Shown piece by piece: positions 17,525-27,050 of a DNA stretch of 64,000 nt. How positions within the stretch are numbered: position 1 is the first letter of the stretch; every line of letters begins with the position of its first letter. The stretch spans positions 3,596,001 to 3,660,000 of the forward strand of contig NZ_JBHWAB010000001.1 of NCBI RefSeq assembly GCF_042688525.2, in the 5' to 3' direction. The notes under the pieces are model-generated. The model saw only the letters and a program-made list of their open reading frames with translations. It did no database searches and was not told the origin of the DNA. A program made the position numbers and the translations under genes. Source of the stretch: Haloimpatiens sp042688525 (GTDB lineage: Bacteria; Bacillota; Clostridia; Clostridiales; Clostridiaceae).

Positions 17525-18568
17525 TTAAATATTATTAATTTTTCTATTTTTAGATGCATATTTTTCTGATCCATTTAAAACAAGCTTAGGAGCTAATGTG
17601 ATTCTCTTGACTTCTTCACTTTCCTTGCTACTCAAATTATCTAATAACATTTTTACAGCTATTTTACCCATTTCCACAGTATCTTCTGCAACATAACTTA
17701 TGTTTTGTCCCAACATACTTAGTACTTCAACTTTGTCAAATGATATCAAGCTTATATCTTCAGGTATCTTCATACCTTCCTCATATATAGCTTTAATAGT
17801 ACCTAATGTCATTAAATATCCGCATGTAAAGACTGCAGTAGGCCTATTTTCCATTTTTAATAATTGCTTTGCACATTTATATCCACTCTCTAGTCTATAG
17901 TCACCATAATATATGTTTTTTTCATCTATAGGAATATCATTGATGGTTAAAGCCTTTTTATATCCCATCAATCTATCTTTAGCAGGTTTAGAATTAAGTC
18001 TACCTGTTATTATACCTATTTTTTGATGTCCTTCTTTTATTAACGCTTGAGTAGCTTCAAAAGCACCTTTTATGTTATCTACAAATACTCCATTAAAGCT
18101 AGAATATTTAACATCACCAGCAACAAGAACAATAGGAATCCCTAAATTTTCAAGAACTGAAAGGTATTCACTATTAAATGTATCTTCAGCTGAAGTAGGA
18201 GTTATTATTATACCTTCTGATCTTTGTTCTCTTAAAAGTTTTAATGCTTTAACTTCTTTTTTCATATTTTCATCAGTATCGCATAATATCATATTAAAAT
18301 TAGCTTCATCAATAGAATTACTAATTCCCTTTATAAGCTCACCAAAATATGGATTATTTATGTCAGGTACTAAAACTCCTATAATGTTAGTTTTTTTCTT
18401 TGTCAAACTCCTAGCTATTGCACTAGGAGTATAATTCAATTCTTTTATTGCATCCATAACTTTTTTTCTAGTTTCATCTTTTACATACCCAGAATCGTTT
18501 AAAACTCTAGAAACCGTTGCCAGAGATACCCCTGATCTTTTAGCAATATCTCTAATTGTAACCGCCAT
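17525..18568 (-). CDS. LacI-family transcriptional regulator of nucleoside genes (putative)
   Basis: 347 residues from the ATG at 18568, with GGAGG 8 bases upstream; an ATG 15 bases earlier precedes that site. The N-terminal helix-turn-helix is classic LacI/PurR (TIRDIAKRSGVSLATVSRVLN, hinge NYTPSAIARSL), followed by a periplasmic-binding-protein-like sensor domain (IIGVLVPDINNPYFGELI, GHQKIGIITG). Located between the nucleoside transporter and deoC, so it probably represses them until a nucleoside or sugar phosphate binds. The effector is not known. Confidence 0.92.
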   Translation of the reverse strand: MAVTIRDIAKRSGVSLATVSRVLNDSGYVKDETRKKVMDAIKELNYTPSAIARSLTKKKTNIIGVLVPDINNPYFGELIKGISNSIDEANFNMILCDTDENMKKEVKALKLLREQRSEGIIITPTSAEDTFNSEYLSVLENLGIPIVLVAGDVKYSSFNGVFVDNIKGAFEATQALIKEGHQKIGIITGRLNSKPAKDRLMGYKKALTINDIPIDEKNIYYGDYRLESGYKCAKQLLKMENRPTAVFTCGYLMTLGTIKAIYEEGMKIPEDISLISFDKVEVLSMLGQNISYVAEDTVEMGKIAVKMLLDNLSSKESEEVKRITLAPKLVLNGSEKYASKNRKINNI

Positions 18569-18744
18569 AGAATTCCTCCTCATGACTTATGACACTGTCT
18601 CTTTAATACTATAATTTCAATTTTAATTTTTGAAACAATTTAGAATAATTTATTTATTAAAATTATTCTCCTTTATTACATTTTAAACGATTTAGTAATA
18701 TTTTTCTATATAAAATATAAAATATTTTTTACATAATACATTTT

Positions 18745-19965
18745 TTATAGCAATATACCAGCTATAGTTCCAGTAATACATGTTGTTAAAGCTCCACCTA
18801 ATAACGCTTTCAAACCAAATTTTGCAATATGAGAACGTCTTTCAGGTGCTAAACCACCAAGTCCACCTATTTGAATAGCTATTGAACTAAAGTTTGCAAA
18901 ACTACAAAGTGCATATGTAAGTATTATTATTGTTTTTTGAGTTATTGCACCTGATTTTATAAGATTTGATAAACCAGAGAATGCAACAAATTCATTTATT
19001 ACTATTTTTTGTCCAAGTAAATCTCCTGCAGATAATATATCATTAGCAGGTATACCCATTATATAAGCAATTGGAGCAAATATTCTTCCAAATACCCAGT
19101 TTAAACTTAATTGTGGAAGGTGAACAAATCCCCCTACCCAACCTAATAATGAATTAATTAATGCTATAAGTGCTATAAATGCTAGTAACATTGCTCCAAC
19201 ATTCAATGCTAAACTAAGTCCTTCTGATGCTCCTCTAGCGGCTGCATCGATTACATTACAATCAAGTTTCTCAACTGACATTTCTATTTTACCTTTTGTT
19301 ACTGGTGTTTCAGTTTCTGGTTCTAATATTTTAGATATTATAAGACCTATTGGGGCAGCCATTATACTACCTGCTAACAAGTGTCCAGCATTTACTCCCA
19401 TAGCAACATATCCTGCCATAACTCCACCTGATACCGTTGCCATTCCACCTACCATAACAGTGAAAAGTTCTGATTGTGTCATATCTTTTATGTAAGGTTT
19501 TATAACTAATGGTGCTTCTGTTTGTCCTATAAAAACATTAGCTACTGCAGATAATGTTTCTGCTCCACTTGTTCCTAATACTTTAAGCATACCTTTTGCC
19601 ATCCATGAAACAACAAACTGCATTATTCCTAAATAATACAAAACAGCCATTAATGAAGAAAAGAATATAACTGTTGGTAATACTTGTAGTGCAAATATAA
19701 CTCCAAATTTACTAGTATCTAATAGAGGTCCAAATAAGAAACCGCTACCTTCTTTTGTAAAATCTAATAACTTAGTAATTACACCACTAACCCCTTCAAA
19801 AAATGCTCTTCCTGGTGGAAATTTTAATATTAAAAGTGCAAAAACTATTTGTAAAACCATTCCTTTAGCAACTAATACCCAATTGATTTTCTTTCTATTA
19901 CTAGAGCATAAAAATGCTACAAGAAAGAAAAAAACTATACCTATAATTCCTATAAATCTTTCCAT
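18745..19965 (-). CDS. nupC: Concentrative nucleoside transporter (CNT/NupC family)
   Basis: 406 residues with about ten membrane segments. Family motifs are visible: VFIGQTEAPLVIKPY in the first conserved core and INEFVAFSGLSNL and YALCSFANFSSIAIQIGG in the second. CNT proteins import nucleosides with protons or sodium. It heads the same-strand nucleoside cluster that supplies the phosphorylase and deoC. GAGGG precedes the start. Confidence 0.94.
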   Translation of the reverse strand: MERFIGIIGIVFFFLVAFLCSSNRKKINWVLVAKGMVLQIVFALLILKFPPGRAFFEGVSGVITKLLDFTKEGSGFLFGPLLDTSKFGVIFALQVLPTVIFFSSLMAVLYYLGIMQFVVSWMAKGMLKVLGTSGAETLSAVANVFIGQTEAPLVIKPYIKDMTQSELFTVMVGGMATVSGGVMAGYVAMGVNAGHLLAGSIMAAPIGLIISKILEPETETPVTKGKIEMSVEKLDCNVIDAAARGASEGLSLALNVGAMLLAFIALIALINSLLGWVGGFVHLPQLSLNWVFGRIFAPIAYIMGIPANDILSAGDLLGQKIVINEFVAFSGLSNLIKSGAITQKTIIILTYALCSFANFSSIAIQIGGLGGLAPERRSHIAKFGLKALLGGALTTCITGTIAGILL

Positions 19966-19996
19966 TTCCTAGCCCTCCTCTTAGTTGTTAATTGTT

Positions 19997-20013
19997 AATG
20001 TTAACGCTTCCAT
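19997..20013. promoter_or_regulatory. Operator-like/cre-like site upstream of nupC
   Basis: AATGTTAACGCTTCCAT lies about 32 bp before the nupC start. It fits the catabolite-responsive-element consensus with two mismatches and resembles the site before deoC. Either CcpA or the local LacI-type regulator could bind. Confidence 0.45.
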
Positions 20014-20237
20014 AAAGAATTATACCCCTTGAAATAATAAATTTCAAGCATTTATAACATTTTTTTTGAAAAAGTTTAAATATTGAATTTTCTGTATTTT
20101 ATATTATTATCTTTATTAATATTACATTTTTCATAAAATTTTACATAATTTCAAATATCATTTCAATCTCTTCATACGTATTTTCTTGCTTAACTATATG
20201 ATTCAGCACTAAATATTTCAATCTTCACACAATAGCA

Positions 20238-20272
20238 AAAAAATTTTCTGAAGATTTCTTCAGAAAATTTTT
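20238..20272. terminator. Hairpin terminator after the aminotransferase
   Basis: AAAATTTTCTGAAGA pairs with TCTTCAGAAAATTTT around a three-base loop, with A/T runs on both sides. It lies downstream of the gene ending at 20338. Confidence 0.75.
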
Positions 20273-20337
20273 CATGTTTGTACTTTTCACTTTTTACCTC
20301 AACTTATACTTGTGTTATTTATTATATTATCATACCC

Positions 20338-21519
20338 CTACAGTTTATTTATCTCTGTTTCAATTCTTCTAAGTGCCTGTTTCAAAATTGTTCTTGGACA
20401 TGCAATATTTATTCTTTGAAATTGTTGTCCTTCATTACCAAACATTATGCCATCATCAAATCCTACTTTGACTTTTTTAACAAAAAAATCTCTAAGCTGT
20501 TCTGATGTCATATTTAACTCTGAACAATCAAACCAAACAAGATATGTTCCTTCTGGTTTAATAACTTTTAATTTAGGTATTCTTCTTTTGAAATATTCCA
20601 TAATATAATCAAGATTTTCTTGTAAATAATCAATTAATTGATTTAACCACTCTTCTCCATAATTATATGCAGCTATTAATGCTTCACCACCAAAAATAGT
20701 AGGTTCTTTTATTGCAATATTTTCAAGGGTAATATTTAATAGATTTCTTAATCGTTTATTTGGTATTATAATATTTGAAGTTTTAAGTCCTGCTATATTA
20801 AATGTTTTACTTGGTGCTGTACATATTATAGAATTTTGAGAAAATTCTTCACTTATTGATGCAAATACTGTATGTTTACTACTTTTATATGTAAGATCAA
20901 AATGTATTTCATCTGAAACAACCAATATATTATGCTTTAAACATATCTGTCCTAATTTTGTAAGTTCTTCTTTCGTCCATACTCTTCCTACAGGATTATG
21001 AGGATTACATAATATAAGCATCCTTGTTCTATTTGTGATTTTATTTTCCAAATCTTCAAAATTTATTGTATATTTTTGTTCTTTATATATAAGAGGATTT
21101 TTCACTACTTGACATCCACTATTTTTTATTGCTTTATAGAATGGATGATATACTGGTGTTTGAATTATAACCTCATCACCTGGTTGTGTATAAGTTCTAA
21201 TTATAAGATTTATAGCAGGAACAACTCCTGGTGTAAACACTATCCATTCAGGTTTTATACTCCAATCATGGCGTCTTTTCATCCAATTAACTACTGCCTC
21301 ATTATACTTTTCTCCACTTAAAGTATATCCAAAAATTCCATGTTCAGCTCTTTTTTTAATAGCATCAATAATTACTTGAGGAACTTTAAAATCCATATCT
21401 GCAACCCACATAGGCAAAACATCTTTATCATTATACATTTCCTCTACCAAATCCCATTTTACAGACTTAGTATTACGTCGTTCAATCACCGTATCAAAAT
21501 CATATTTCATTTTCATCAT
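20338..21519 (-). CDS. MalY/PatB-family PLP aminotransferase (cystathionine beta-lyase type)
   Basis: 393 residues, class I/II aminotransferase fold. Signature regions: LPMWVADMDFKVP near the N-terminus (typical of MalY/PatB), ILCNPHNPVGRVW, VVSDEIHFDL, and the PLP lysine in TAPSKTFNIAGLK. Family members cleave the C-S bond of cystathionine or cysteine conjugates, and some repress the maltose regulon. Several Met codons cluster at the start (MMKMK) and the ribosome site is weak, so the exact start may be up to three codons later. It is a monocistronic gene with its own terminator. Confidence 0.92.
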   Translation of the reverse strand: MMKMKYDFDTVIERRNTKSVKWDLVEEMYNDKDVLPMWVADMDFKVPQVIIDAIKKRAEHGIFGYTLSGEKYNEAVVNWMKRRHDWSIKPEWIVFTPGVVPAINLIIRTYTQPGDEVIIQTPVYHPFYKAIKNSGCQVVKNPLIYKEQKYTINFEDLENKITNRTRMLILCNPHNPVGRVWTKEELTKLGQICLKHNILVVSDEIHFDLTYKSSKHTVFASISEEFSQNSIICTAPSKTFNIAGLKTSNIIIPNKRLRNLLNITLENIAIKEPTIFGGEALIAAYNYGEEWLNQLIDYLQENLDYIMEYFKRRIPKLKVIKPEGTYLVWFDCSELNMTSEQLRDFFVKKVKVGFDDGIMFGNEGQQFQRINIACPRTILKQALRRIETEINKL

Positions 21520-21680
21520 TGTTCACTTAAAGTTTAAGTAAACAACTTCACCTACCTTTTTAGAAAATTCTAATTTTATGTAAACTTTTACATAATACAA
21601 TTAAATTATATTCTTATATTAATCTCTTGTCTAGAGCATACTTTTAAACTGCAATTCTCCTAGTTGTTGAAATTATAAAT

Positions 21681-21729
21681 AAAAACATGTATCTAGAAAC
21701 TAACTTATATTTCTTAGATACATGTTTTT
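21681..21729 (-). terminator. Terminator of the butanediol dehydrogenase gene
   Basis: AAAACATGTATCTA pairs with TAGATACATGTTTT across a 19-base loop, with T runs, directly after the stop at 21742. Confidence 0.8.
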
Positions 21730-21741
21730 ATAAAAATTATT

Positions 21742-22821
21742 TTATTTCTCTAATAATTCTTCTTCTGGAGTTACTAAAATTTTAACATGCTTTTTCTTTT
21801 CTTTTCCTAATAATGTTTCAAATCCTTCTTTAACTATATCTTTTAATGCTACTCTTTTAGTTATCCAACCTTCGGCTTTAACTCTTTCGTCATTCATTAC
21901 AGCCATTGTAGCTGGGAACTCATGTCTATATGCAAGTGTTCCGACAACTTTCTTTTCTGTAAGTACTATATCATTTGGATTAAAGCTTATATTTCCTTCC
22001 CAAATACTTGTTACAACCATAGTACCATCAGATTTTAAACTTGCAAGTCCTAAATCCCATCCTACTTGTGCACCAGTAGTTTCAAACGTAGCATCTACTC
22101 CAACTCCACCTGTAAGTCTTTTTATTTCTTCTGGAATATTAACTTCATTAGGATCTAATACTACATCCGCACCTGCTCTTTTTGCATATTCTTGTCTTAC
22201 TGATTTTCTTTGCATTACTATTACAAGTTTAGCCCCTGCAGCTTTTAAACATTCAATAGTTCCTAATCCTATTGGACCTGCTCCTAAAACTAATGCTGTT
22301 TGTCCTATTTTGAAATTCGCCATTCTTACTGAATGAAACGCAACACATAGAGGTTCTACTAATGCTGCTTTATCATATGGTATGTTATCTGGTATTTTAT
22401 GTACAAATTCTTTTGGGAAAACAGTGTATTCTGCAAATCCTCCACCACTTCCGCAAAGACCATGGAAACCTAATTTTGAACAAAGATTGTACTTTCCTTC
22501 TTTACAGGCAGGACATTCTCCACATACAACCATTGGTTCAACTACAACTCTATCTCCTGCTTTAAATTCTGTTACATCTTCACCAACTTCTACTACTTCT
22601 CCTGAAAATTCATGACCAAGTACAACTGGTGCTGTATTTCCACTTAATGGATGAGGTTGTCCAACTGGTATAAAAATTGGTCCTGCTAAGTATTCATGCA
22701 AATCAGATCCACATATTCCACACCATTTTACTTTTACTTTTACTAATCCTTTAGTTGCTTTTGGTTCCTCAATTTCTTCTACTCTAATATCATTTTTTCC
22801 ATACCATAATGCTGCTTTCAT
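21742..22821 (-). CDS. bdhA: (R,R)-butanediol dehydrogenase-type zinc alcohol dehydrogenase
   Basis: 359 residues of the medium-chain dehydrogenase family. Catalytic zinc ligands are in CGICGSDLHEY and GHEFSGEV; structural zinc cysteines are in VVCGECPACKEGKYNLC. The NAD fold has VLGAGPIGLGTIECL. The insertion FIPVGQPHPLSG between the first Cys and GHE is typical of 2,3-butanediol dehydrogenases, which interconvert acetoin and butanediol. Sorbitol dehydrogenase is an alternative reading. A sigma-54 promoter lies about 100 bp upstream, and the next gene upstream encodes an AcoR-like activator, which fits acetoin metabolism. Confidence 0.9.
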   Translation of the reverse strand: MKAALWYGKNDIRVEEIEEPKATKGLVKVKVKWCGICGSDLHEYLAGPIFIPVGQPHPLSGNTAPVVLGHEFSGEVVEVGEDVTEFKAGDRVVVEPMVVCGECPACKEGKYNLCSKLGFHGLCGSGGGFAEYTVFPKEFVHKIPDNIPYDKAALVEPLCVAFHSVRMANFKIGQTALVLGAGPIGLGTIECLKAAGAKLVIVMQRKSVRQEYAKRAGADVVLDPNEVNIPEEIKRLTGGVGVDATFETTGAQVGWDLGLASLKSDGTMVVTSIWEGNISFNPNDIVLTEKKVVGTLAYRHEFPATMAVMNDERVKAEGWITKRVALKDIVKEGFETLLGKEKKKHVKILVTPEEELLEK

Positions 22822-22922
22822 ATTACTTTTCCTCCTTAAACATTTTCTTATTTTATTCTGTAACTAATCACCTTAAGAATAATTTCATATAATCGTTAAA
22901 TTATTAACACGTTTAAGAAGGT

Positions 22923-22939
22923 AGCAATTCTTGTGCCAA
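22923..22939 (-). promoter_or_regulatory. Sigma-54 (-24/-12) promoter for bdhA
   Basis: The minus strand reads TTGGCACAAGAATTGCT, matching the sigma-54 consensus TGGCAC-N5-TTGC exactly. It sits about 100 bp upstream of the dehydrogenase start and downstream of the gene for a sigma-54-dependent activator. Confidence 0.88.
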
Positions 22940-22976
22940 AAATAAAGTCCCTATTTTAGCTCTTTGTAATATTTTC

Positions 22977-23048
22977 CCTCTCATTTTTATACACTTGCAT
23001 GTTTCATTTTGAGATTATTGAATTTTTTTCCTCTCATTTTTATACACT
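22977..23048 (-). promoter_or_regulatory. Two direct-repeat upstream activator sites
   Basis: The identical 19-mer CCTCTCATTTTTATACACT occurs at 22977-22995 and 23030-23048. The spacing is 53 bp start to start, close to five helical turns. They sit about 40-110 bp upstream of the sigma-54 promoter on the minus strand. The arrangement is that of enhancer sites for the activator encoded next door. Confidence 0.75.
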
Positions 23049-23101
23049 AAATCTAAAAATTTTTGTTAATGTCAAAAATAAAAATTTATAATTTCATATT
23101 A

Positions 23102-25039
23102 TTATACTTCTAAATTATATTTTCTTATTTTTCTATACAAAGTAGCTCTACTTATACCTAAAATTTTAGATACAGCTAAAATATTTCCTTCAAATTTATT
23201 TAAAGCTCTTTGTATATTCATTTTCTCCATTTCGTCTAAAGTTAAAATTTCACACTCCGAATTATATATTTTTTTATCACAATTAATGCTAATTCCATTC
23301 ATTAGTATATCTTCTGATAAATATTTTTCTGTTATCAAATCTTCTTCACATAAATAATAAGATCTTTGAACCACATTTTGCAATTCTCTTACATTACCTG
23401 GCCAATTATATATTTTTAACCTCTCCATATAATTTTCACTGTACCTTTTATTCAATGTATTTTTTTTATTTAATTTTCTTATAAAATGGGCTGTCAATAA
23501 CTCTATGTCTTCTTTTCTTTCTTTTAAAGGTGTGGTTTTTATATTCATAACATTTAACCTATAATAAAGATCTTGTCTAAAATTTTTCTTTTTTATTTCC
23601 TCTTTTAAATTTCTATTTGTAGCTGCAACTATCCTTACATTTAGTTGTTTTTCATATTTACCACCTATTCGCATTACTGTCTTATTATCCAATACTCTTA
23701 AAAGCTTAGCTTGCATGTCTAAAGGTAATTCACCAATTTCATCTAAAAAAATAGTTCCACCATCTGCAAGTTCAAATTTACCTGGGTGTCCTTCTTTTAA
23801 TGCTCCTGTAAAAGCTCCTTTTTCATACCCAAACAGTTCACTTTCTATAAGCTGACTAGGAAGTGAAGCACAATTTACTGCCACAAATGGTTTGTTCCAC
23901 CTTCTACTATAATTGTGTATAGATTGTGCAAATAATTCTTTTCCAGTACCGCTAGGCCCTTCTATAAGAATATTACAATCACTGTATGCAGCTTTTTTAC
24001 CATATTCTATCATTAATTTCATATCTCTATTATTTGTTTTTATATCAGCAAAATCATAGGAACTTTTACTAGCAAATAATTTATTTGCTACTTTATGTGC
24101 ATATTCTTCATCTTTAAATGTAATAACTACTCCTGTAATTTTTTCTTGTGATTTTATAGGAACTGTATTTAATATACATCTTATTTGTTTGTTTTTTATA
24201 TATAAGTTATAATCTATAGCATAATAATGTTTTCCCATTTTTAATGTATTTTTAATAAATTTAGCATCTTTAAATATAGTTTCTATATCCATGTGCATTA
24301 TCTCACATTCAGTCAACTTCAAAATATTTTCTGCTGCCCTATTTGTTTTTAAAATTTTCAACTTTTCATCTGTTATTATTATTCCTTCAGACATGGACTC
24401 AAAAGAAGTATTCATAAGCTTATTGTAAACAGACAATTCCCACTGTTTTTCTATAGAACATGCTCCTGTAAGTACCATTCCCAACGTATGTGGATGTGCA
24501 CTTTTATAGTTCCCTGACATATCTAAACAACCAATTATATTATTATTTTCATCATGTATTATAGCTGCAGAACAGGACCAAGAATGATGTTTTTCACAAT
24601 AATGCTCTGCCCCTATTGTTTGAACAGGACTATCGATAACTAAAGCTGTTCCTATAGCATTAGTTCCTACAGCCTCTTCTGTCCATAGTGCCCCAACTAA
24701 AAAATTCAACTCATTTGCTCTTTCCATTATTTCTTTGTCACCTATTACATCCAGTAAATATCCTTCTTTGTCAGTTAATATTATAGAAGTCCCTGACCCT
24801 TTTACAATGTTATATAGATTTTTCATTATAGGACGTGCTATAGCTCTTAATTCTTCGTTTTCTTTTAATTTATCATTTATAAGTTCTTTTGATAGTCTCT
24901 TACCTAGTCCTCCTGAATAATCTACGCTGTACTTTTTACATCTTCTCCAAGAATCTGTTATTACCTGCCTTATGTAATTATCAATACTGTCATTATATAT
25001 AAACTTTTTCCAAGCTTCTTTTGTCCTATGTAAATCCAT
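23102..25039 (-). CDS. Sigma-54-dependent activator, AcoR type (GAF-PAS-AAA+-Fis)
   Basis: About 645 residues. The N-terminal half has a GAF-like region (LVGALWTEEAVGTNAIGTALV, CSAAIIHDENNNIIGCLDMSG) and a PAS region (about 205-310). The AAA+ domain shows Walker A GPSGTGKE, the sigma-54-contacting GAFTGA loop and Walker B GGTIFLDEIGEL. A Fis-type helix-turn-helix ends the protein (NILAVSKILGISRATLYRKI). The ATG at 25039 is chosen; a TTG at 25045 has better spacing to GGAGGG. It likely drives the butanediol dehydrogenase through the promoter at 22923. Confidence 0.94.
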   Translation of the reverse strand: MDLHRTKEAWKKFIYNDSIDNYIRQVITDSWRRCKKYSVDYSGGLGKRLSKELINDKLKENEELRAIARPIMKNLYNIVKGSGTSIILTDKEGYLLDVIGDKEIMERANELNFLVGALWTEEAVGTNAIGTALVIDSPVQTIGAEHYCEKHHSWSCSAAIIHDENNNIIGCLDMSGNYKSAHPHTLGMVLTGACSIEKQWELSVYNKLMNTSFESMSEGIIITDEKLKILKTNRAAENILKLTECEIMHMDIETIFKDAKFIKNTLKMGKHYYAIDYNLYIKNKQIRCILNTVPIKSQEKITGVVITFKDEEYAHKVANKLFASKSSYDFADIKTNNRDMKLMIEYGKKAAYSDCNILIEGPSGTGKELFAQSIHNYSRRWNKPFVAVNCASLPSQLIESELFGYEKGAFTGALKEGHPGKFELADGGTIFLDEIGELPLDMQAKLLRVLDNKTVMRIGGKYEKQLNVRIVAATNRNLKEEIKKKNFRQDLYYRLNVMNIKTTPLKERKEDIELLTAHFIRKLNKKNTLNKRYSENYMERLKIYNWPGNVRELQNVVQRSYYLCEEDLITEKYLSEDILMNGISINCDKKIYNSECEILTLDEMEKMNIQRALNKFEGNILAVSKILGISRATLYRKIRKYNLEV

Positions 25040-25073
25040 GCCCAACCTTATCCCTCCGTACTCACAACTCATT

Positions 25074-26033
25074 TTATATTTCAAAAGTAGTTTTATCAAT
25101 CCACTTCCATTTTGGTTGTATATTTTTCAAATCTTCTACTAATTTAAATAAAGCTACATCCTTCTTTTTTGCTTCTATCATTACATCTATATCTCTATCT
25201 ACTTTTTTGCACATATTAATAAAATTTATAAAATCATGAACATTTATGTAATCAGCATGTTTTCTATCTTTTTCTCCATTTTTAGGGCTTGAAACATGTA
25301 CTTTAGGTGGTAATTTCTCGTTATTCCATGTATTAAAAATGCATGGTAATAAATCTTCAATATTTTCTCCTTCATTATTACACACATAGTGATGAATATC
25401 TAAAACCATTGGTACACCTAATTTATTACATATATTCAACACATCATTTGTATTAAAAACCTTGTCATCATTTTCTAATATAATTCTTTCAGTAATCTCT
25501 CTTGGATAATTCATAAAATTTGTTATAAATCTTTCAATAGAATTTTCCTTTCCTTTTTGACCACTTCCAATATGAATTATCATTTTACCTTGCTCATAAT
25601 CTATATCTTTAAAAAAATTCACATGAAAATATAAATTTCTTTTTGTATTCTCTACTACTTCTTCCCTTACACTATTTATTACATTAAACTCATTAGGATG
25701 AGTATCTATTCTCATATCATTTTCTTTTATAAACTTACCTAATCTCTCGAAATCTTTTTTAAATATCATTCTGTAATTCCATTCGTTAACTTCTGGATGT
25801 GTTGCTAAAGGTACTAGTGCTGATGTAACCCTATAAAAATGTATACAATTATCTTTATTATATTTTAGAATCTTATATAAATCATCTAAATTAGAAAGAG
25901 TTGTTTGTTTTAATTTATTAATTTTTTTCTCTTGTGAACTTAGCTTAGAATAATATGCATATGTTACATTACTTGAAGATGTAACTTTGGGAAGATTTAG
26001 TGATATAGCTACATAACCAAGCCTTACTCTCAT
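25074..26033 (-). CDS. uvsE: UV damage endonuclease UvsE
   Basis: 319 residues. It has the UVDE TIM-barrel pattern: RLGYVAISLNLP at the N-terminus, RVTSALVPLATHPE, HPNEFNVINS, MIIHIGSG, IILENDDKVF and VLDIHHYVCN, with metal-binding His, Glu and Asp residues at the strand ends. It nicks DNA 5' of UV photoproducts in an alternative excision pathway. It lies 34 bp upstream of the sigma-54 regulator start on the same strand, possibly co-transcribed. Confidence 0.93.
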   Translation of the reverse strand: MRVRLGYVAISLNLPKVTSSSNVTYAYYSKLSSQEKKINKLKQTTLSNLDDLYKILKYNKDNCIHFYRVTSALVPLATHPEVNEWNYRMIFKKDFERLGKFIKENDMRIDTHPNEFNVINSVREEVVENTKRNLYFHVNFFKDIDYEQGKMIIHIGSGQKGKENSIERFITNFMNYPREITERIILENDDKVFNTNDVLNICNKLGVPMVLDIHHYVCNNEGENIEDLLPCIFNTWNNEKLPPKVHVSSPKNGEKDRKHADYINVHDFINFINMCKKVDRDIDVMIEAKKKDVALFKLVEDLKNIQPKWKWIDKTTFEI

Positions 26034-26186
26034 TTAACATCACTCGCTTTTATAAAAAATTTAACTTATTACTTCTATTAGTTCAATCTAAATTCATATT
26101 ACAAGTATTCTGTAATAAATTATAATGACTATATCTTTAATTATATTTTTTTCTTTACTCACTCTTTCTATACCTAAAAATACATT

Positions 26187-26900
26187 TTAGACATCCAACA
26201 TTATGCCATTTTCCTTTAACCACTTTTTTTGTTCTTTATATTGAGGTAAAATACTCTCAACCTCATTCCAAAATTCCTTTGAATGATTTTTATGTGGCAT
26301 ATGGCTCATTTCATGTACTACTACATAATCAATAACTTCAATAGGTGCCATTATTATGCGCCAGTTAAAATACAAATTATTTATTCCTGTACATGTTCCC
26401 CATCTTCTTTTTTGTTCTTTTGCTTTTACTAACTTTGGCTTTTCAATAAAATATTTTTGATAATATTTAACTCTTTCTGAAATTATTTTTTGAGCCATTT
26501 TCTTATACCATTTTATTAAATATTTAGATATAACCTCATCACTTTCACAATTACTTTCTATGTAAAGTTTATTTTCATTTAATTGTATCACAGGAATTTT
26601 TACATTATTATTCTTTTCAATTTTTAATAAATATTCATTTCCTAAATACAGAAATTTTTCTCCTTGTACAAATTTTTTCTTAATGGATTCAAAATCTATT
26701 TGTTTAATTTTATTTAAATTTTTAATTATCCACTTTTGTTTACTTTGTACTAGTTCTATAATTCTATTTTGAGAAATTTTCTGTGGTACTTTAACAAGTA
26801 TATTTCCTGTAGGATCTATTTGTATTTGTAGAGTTTTTCTTTTAGAACGTTTTATTTCAAATTCGATTAGCGTATTTTCATATTTAAAATTCAGATTCAT
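26187..26900 (-). CDS. YgjP/DUF45-family zinc metallopeptidase-like protein
   Basis: 237 residues. The zinc motif HEMSH sits in VIDYVVVHEMSHMPHKNHSKEFW, with the third ligand in NHSKEF. The N-terminus has the family pattern FEIKRSKRKTLQIQI, and KEQKRRWGTCTGINNLYFNWRIIMAP is a hallmark of YgjP/SprT-like proteins. Biological role is uncharacterised. GGAGG precedes the ATG. Confidence 0.92.
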   Translation of the reverse strand: MNLNFKYENTLIEFEIKRSKRKTLQIQIDPTGNILVKVPQKISQNRIIELVQSKQKWIIKNLNKIKQIDFESIKKKFVQGEKFLYLGNEYLLKIEKNNNVKIPVIQLNENKLYIESNCESDEVISKYLIKWYKKMAQKIISERVKYYQKYFIEKPKLVKAKEQKRRWGTCTGINNLYFNWRIIMAPIEVIDYVVVHEMSHMPHKNHSKEFWNEVESILPQYKEQKKWLKENGIMLDV

Positions 26901-27050
26901 AATCCCCCTCCTGTGTTTGAATTTATGTAATATTTATTAATATAATAATTTTATATAGTAATTTAGCAAATAATATTTTTATAGTAGTATCAATTTTGAC
27001 ATAATTATATTAATATTAATATATAAGTATTTTTAGAAAGGATGTTAAAT

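Larger units (their letters stand above)
19966..20337. other. Intergenic region upstream of nupC
   Basis: 372 bp without a gene. It holds the ribosome site and promoter region of nupC, the operator-like site at 19997-20013, AT-rich sequence with no further pattern, and the terminator hairpin at 20238-20272 for the aminotransferase gene. Confidence 0.7.

Noticed and set aside
22977..23048. CRISPR-like repeats
   Set aside because: Only two 19-bp copies with one spacer occur, placed as enhancer sites before a sigma-54 promoter; no cas genes.
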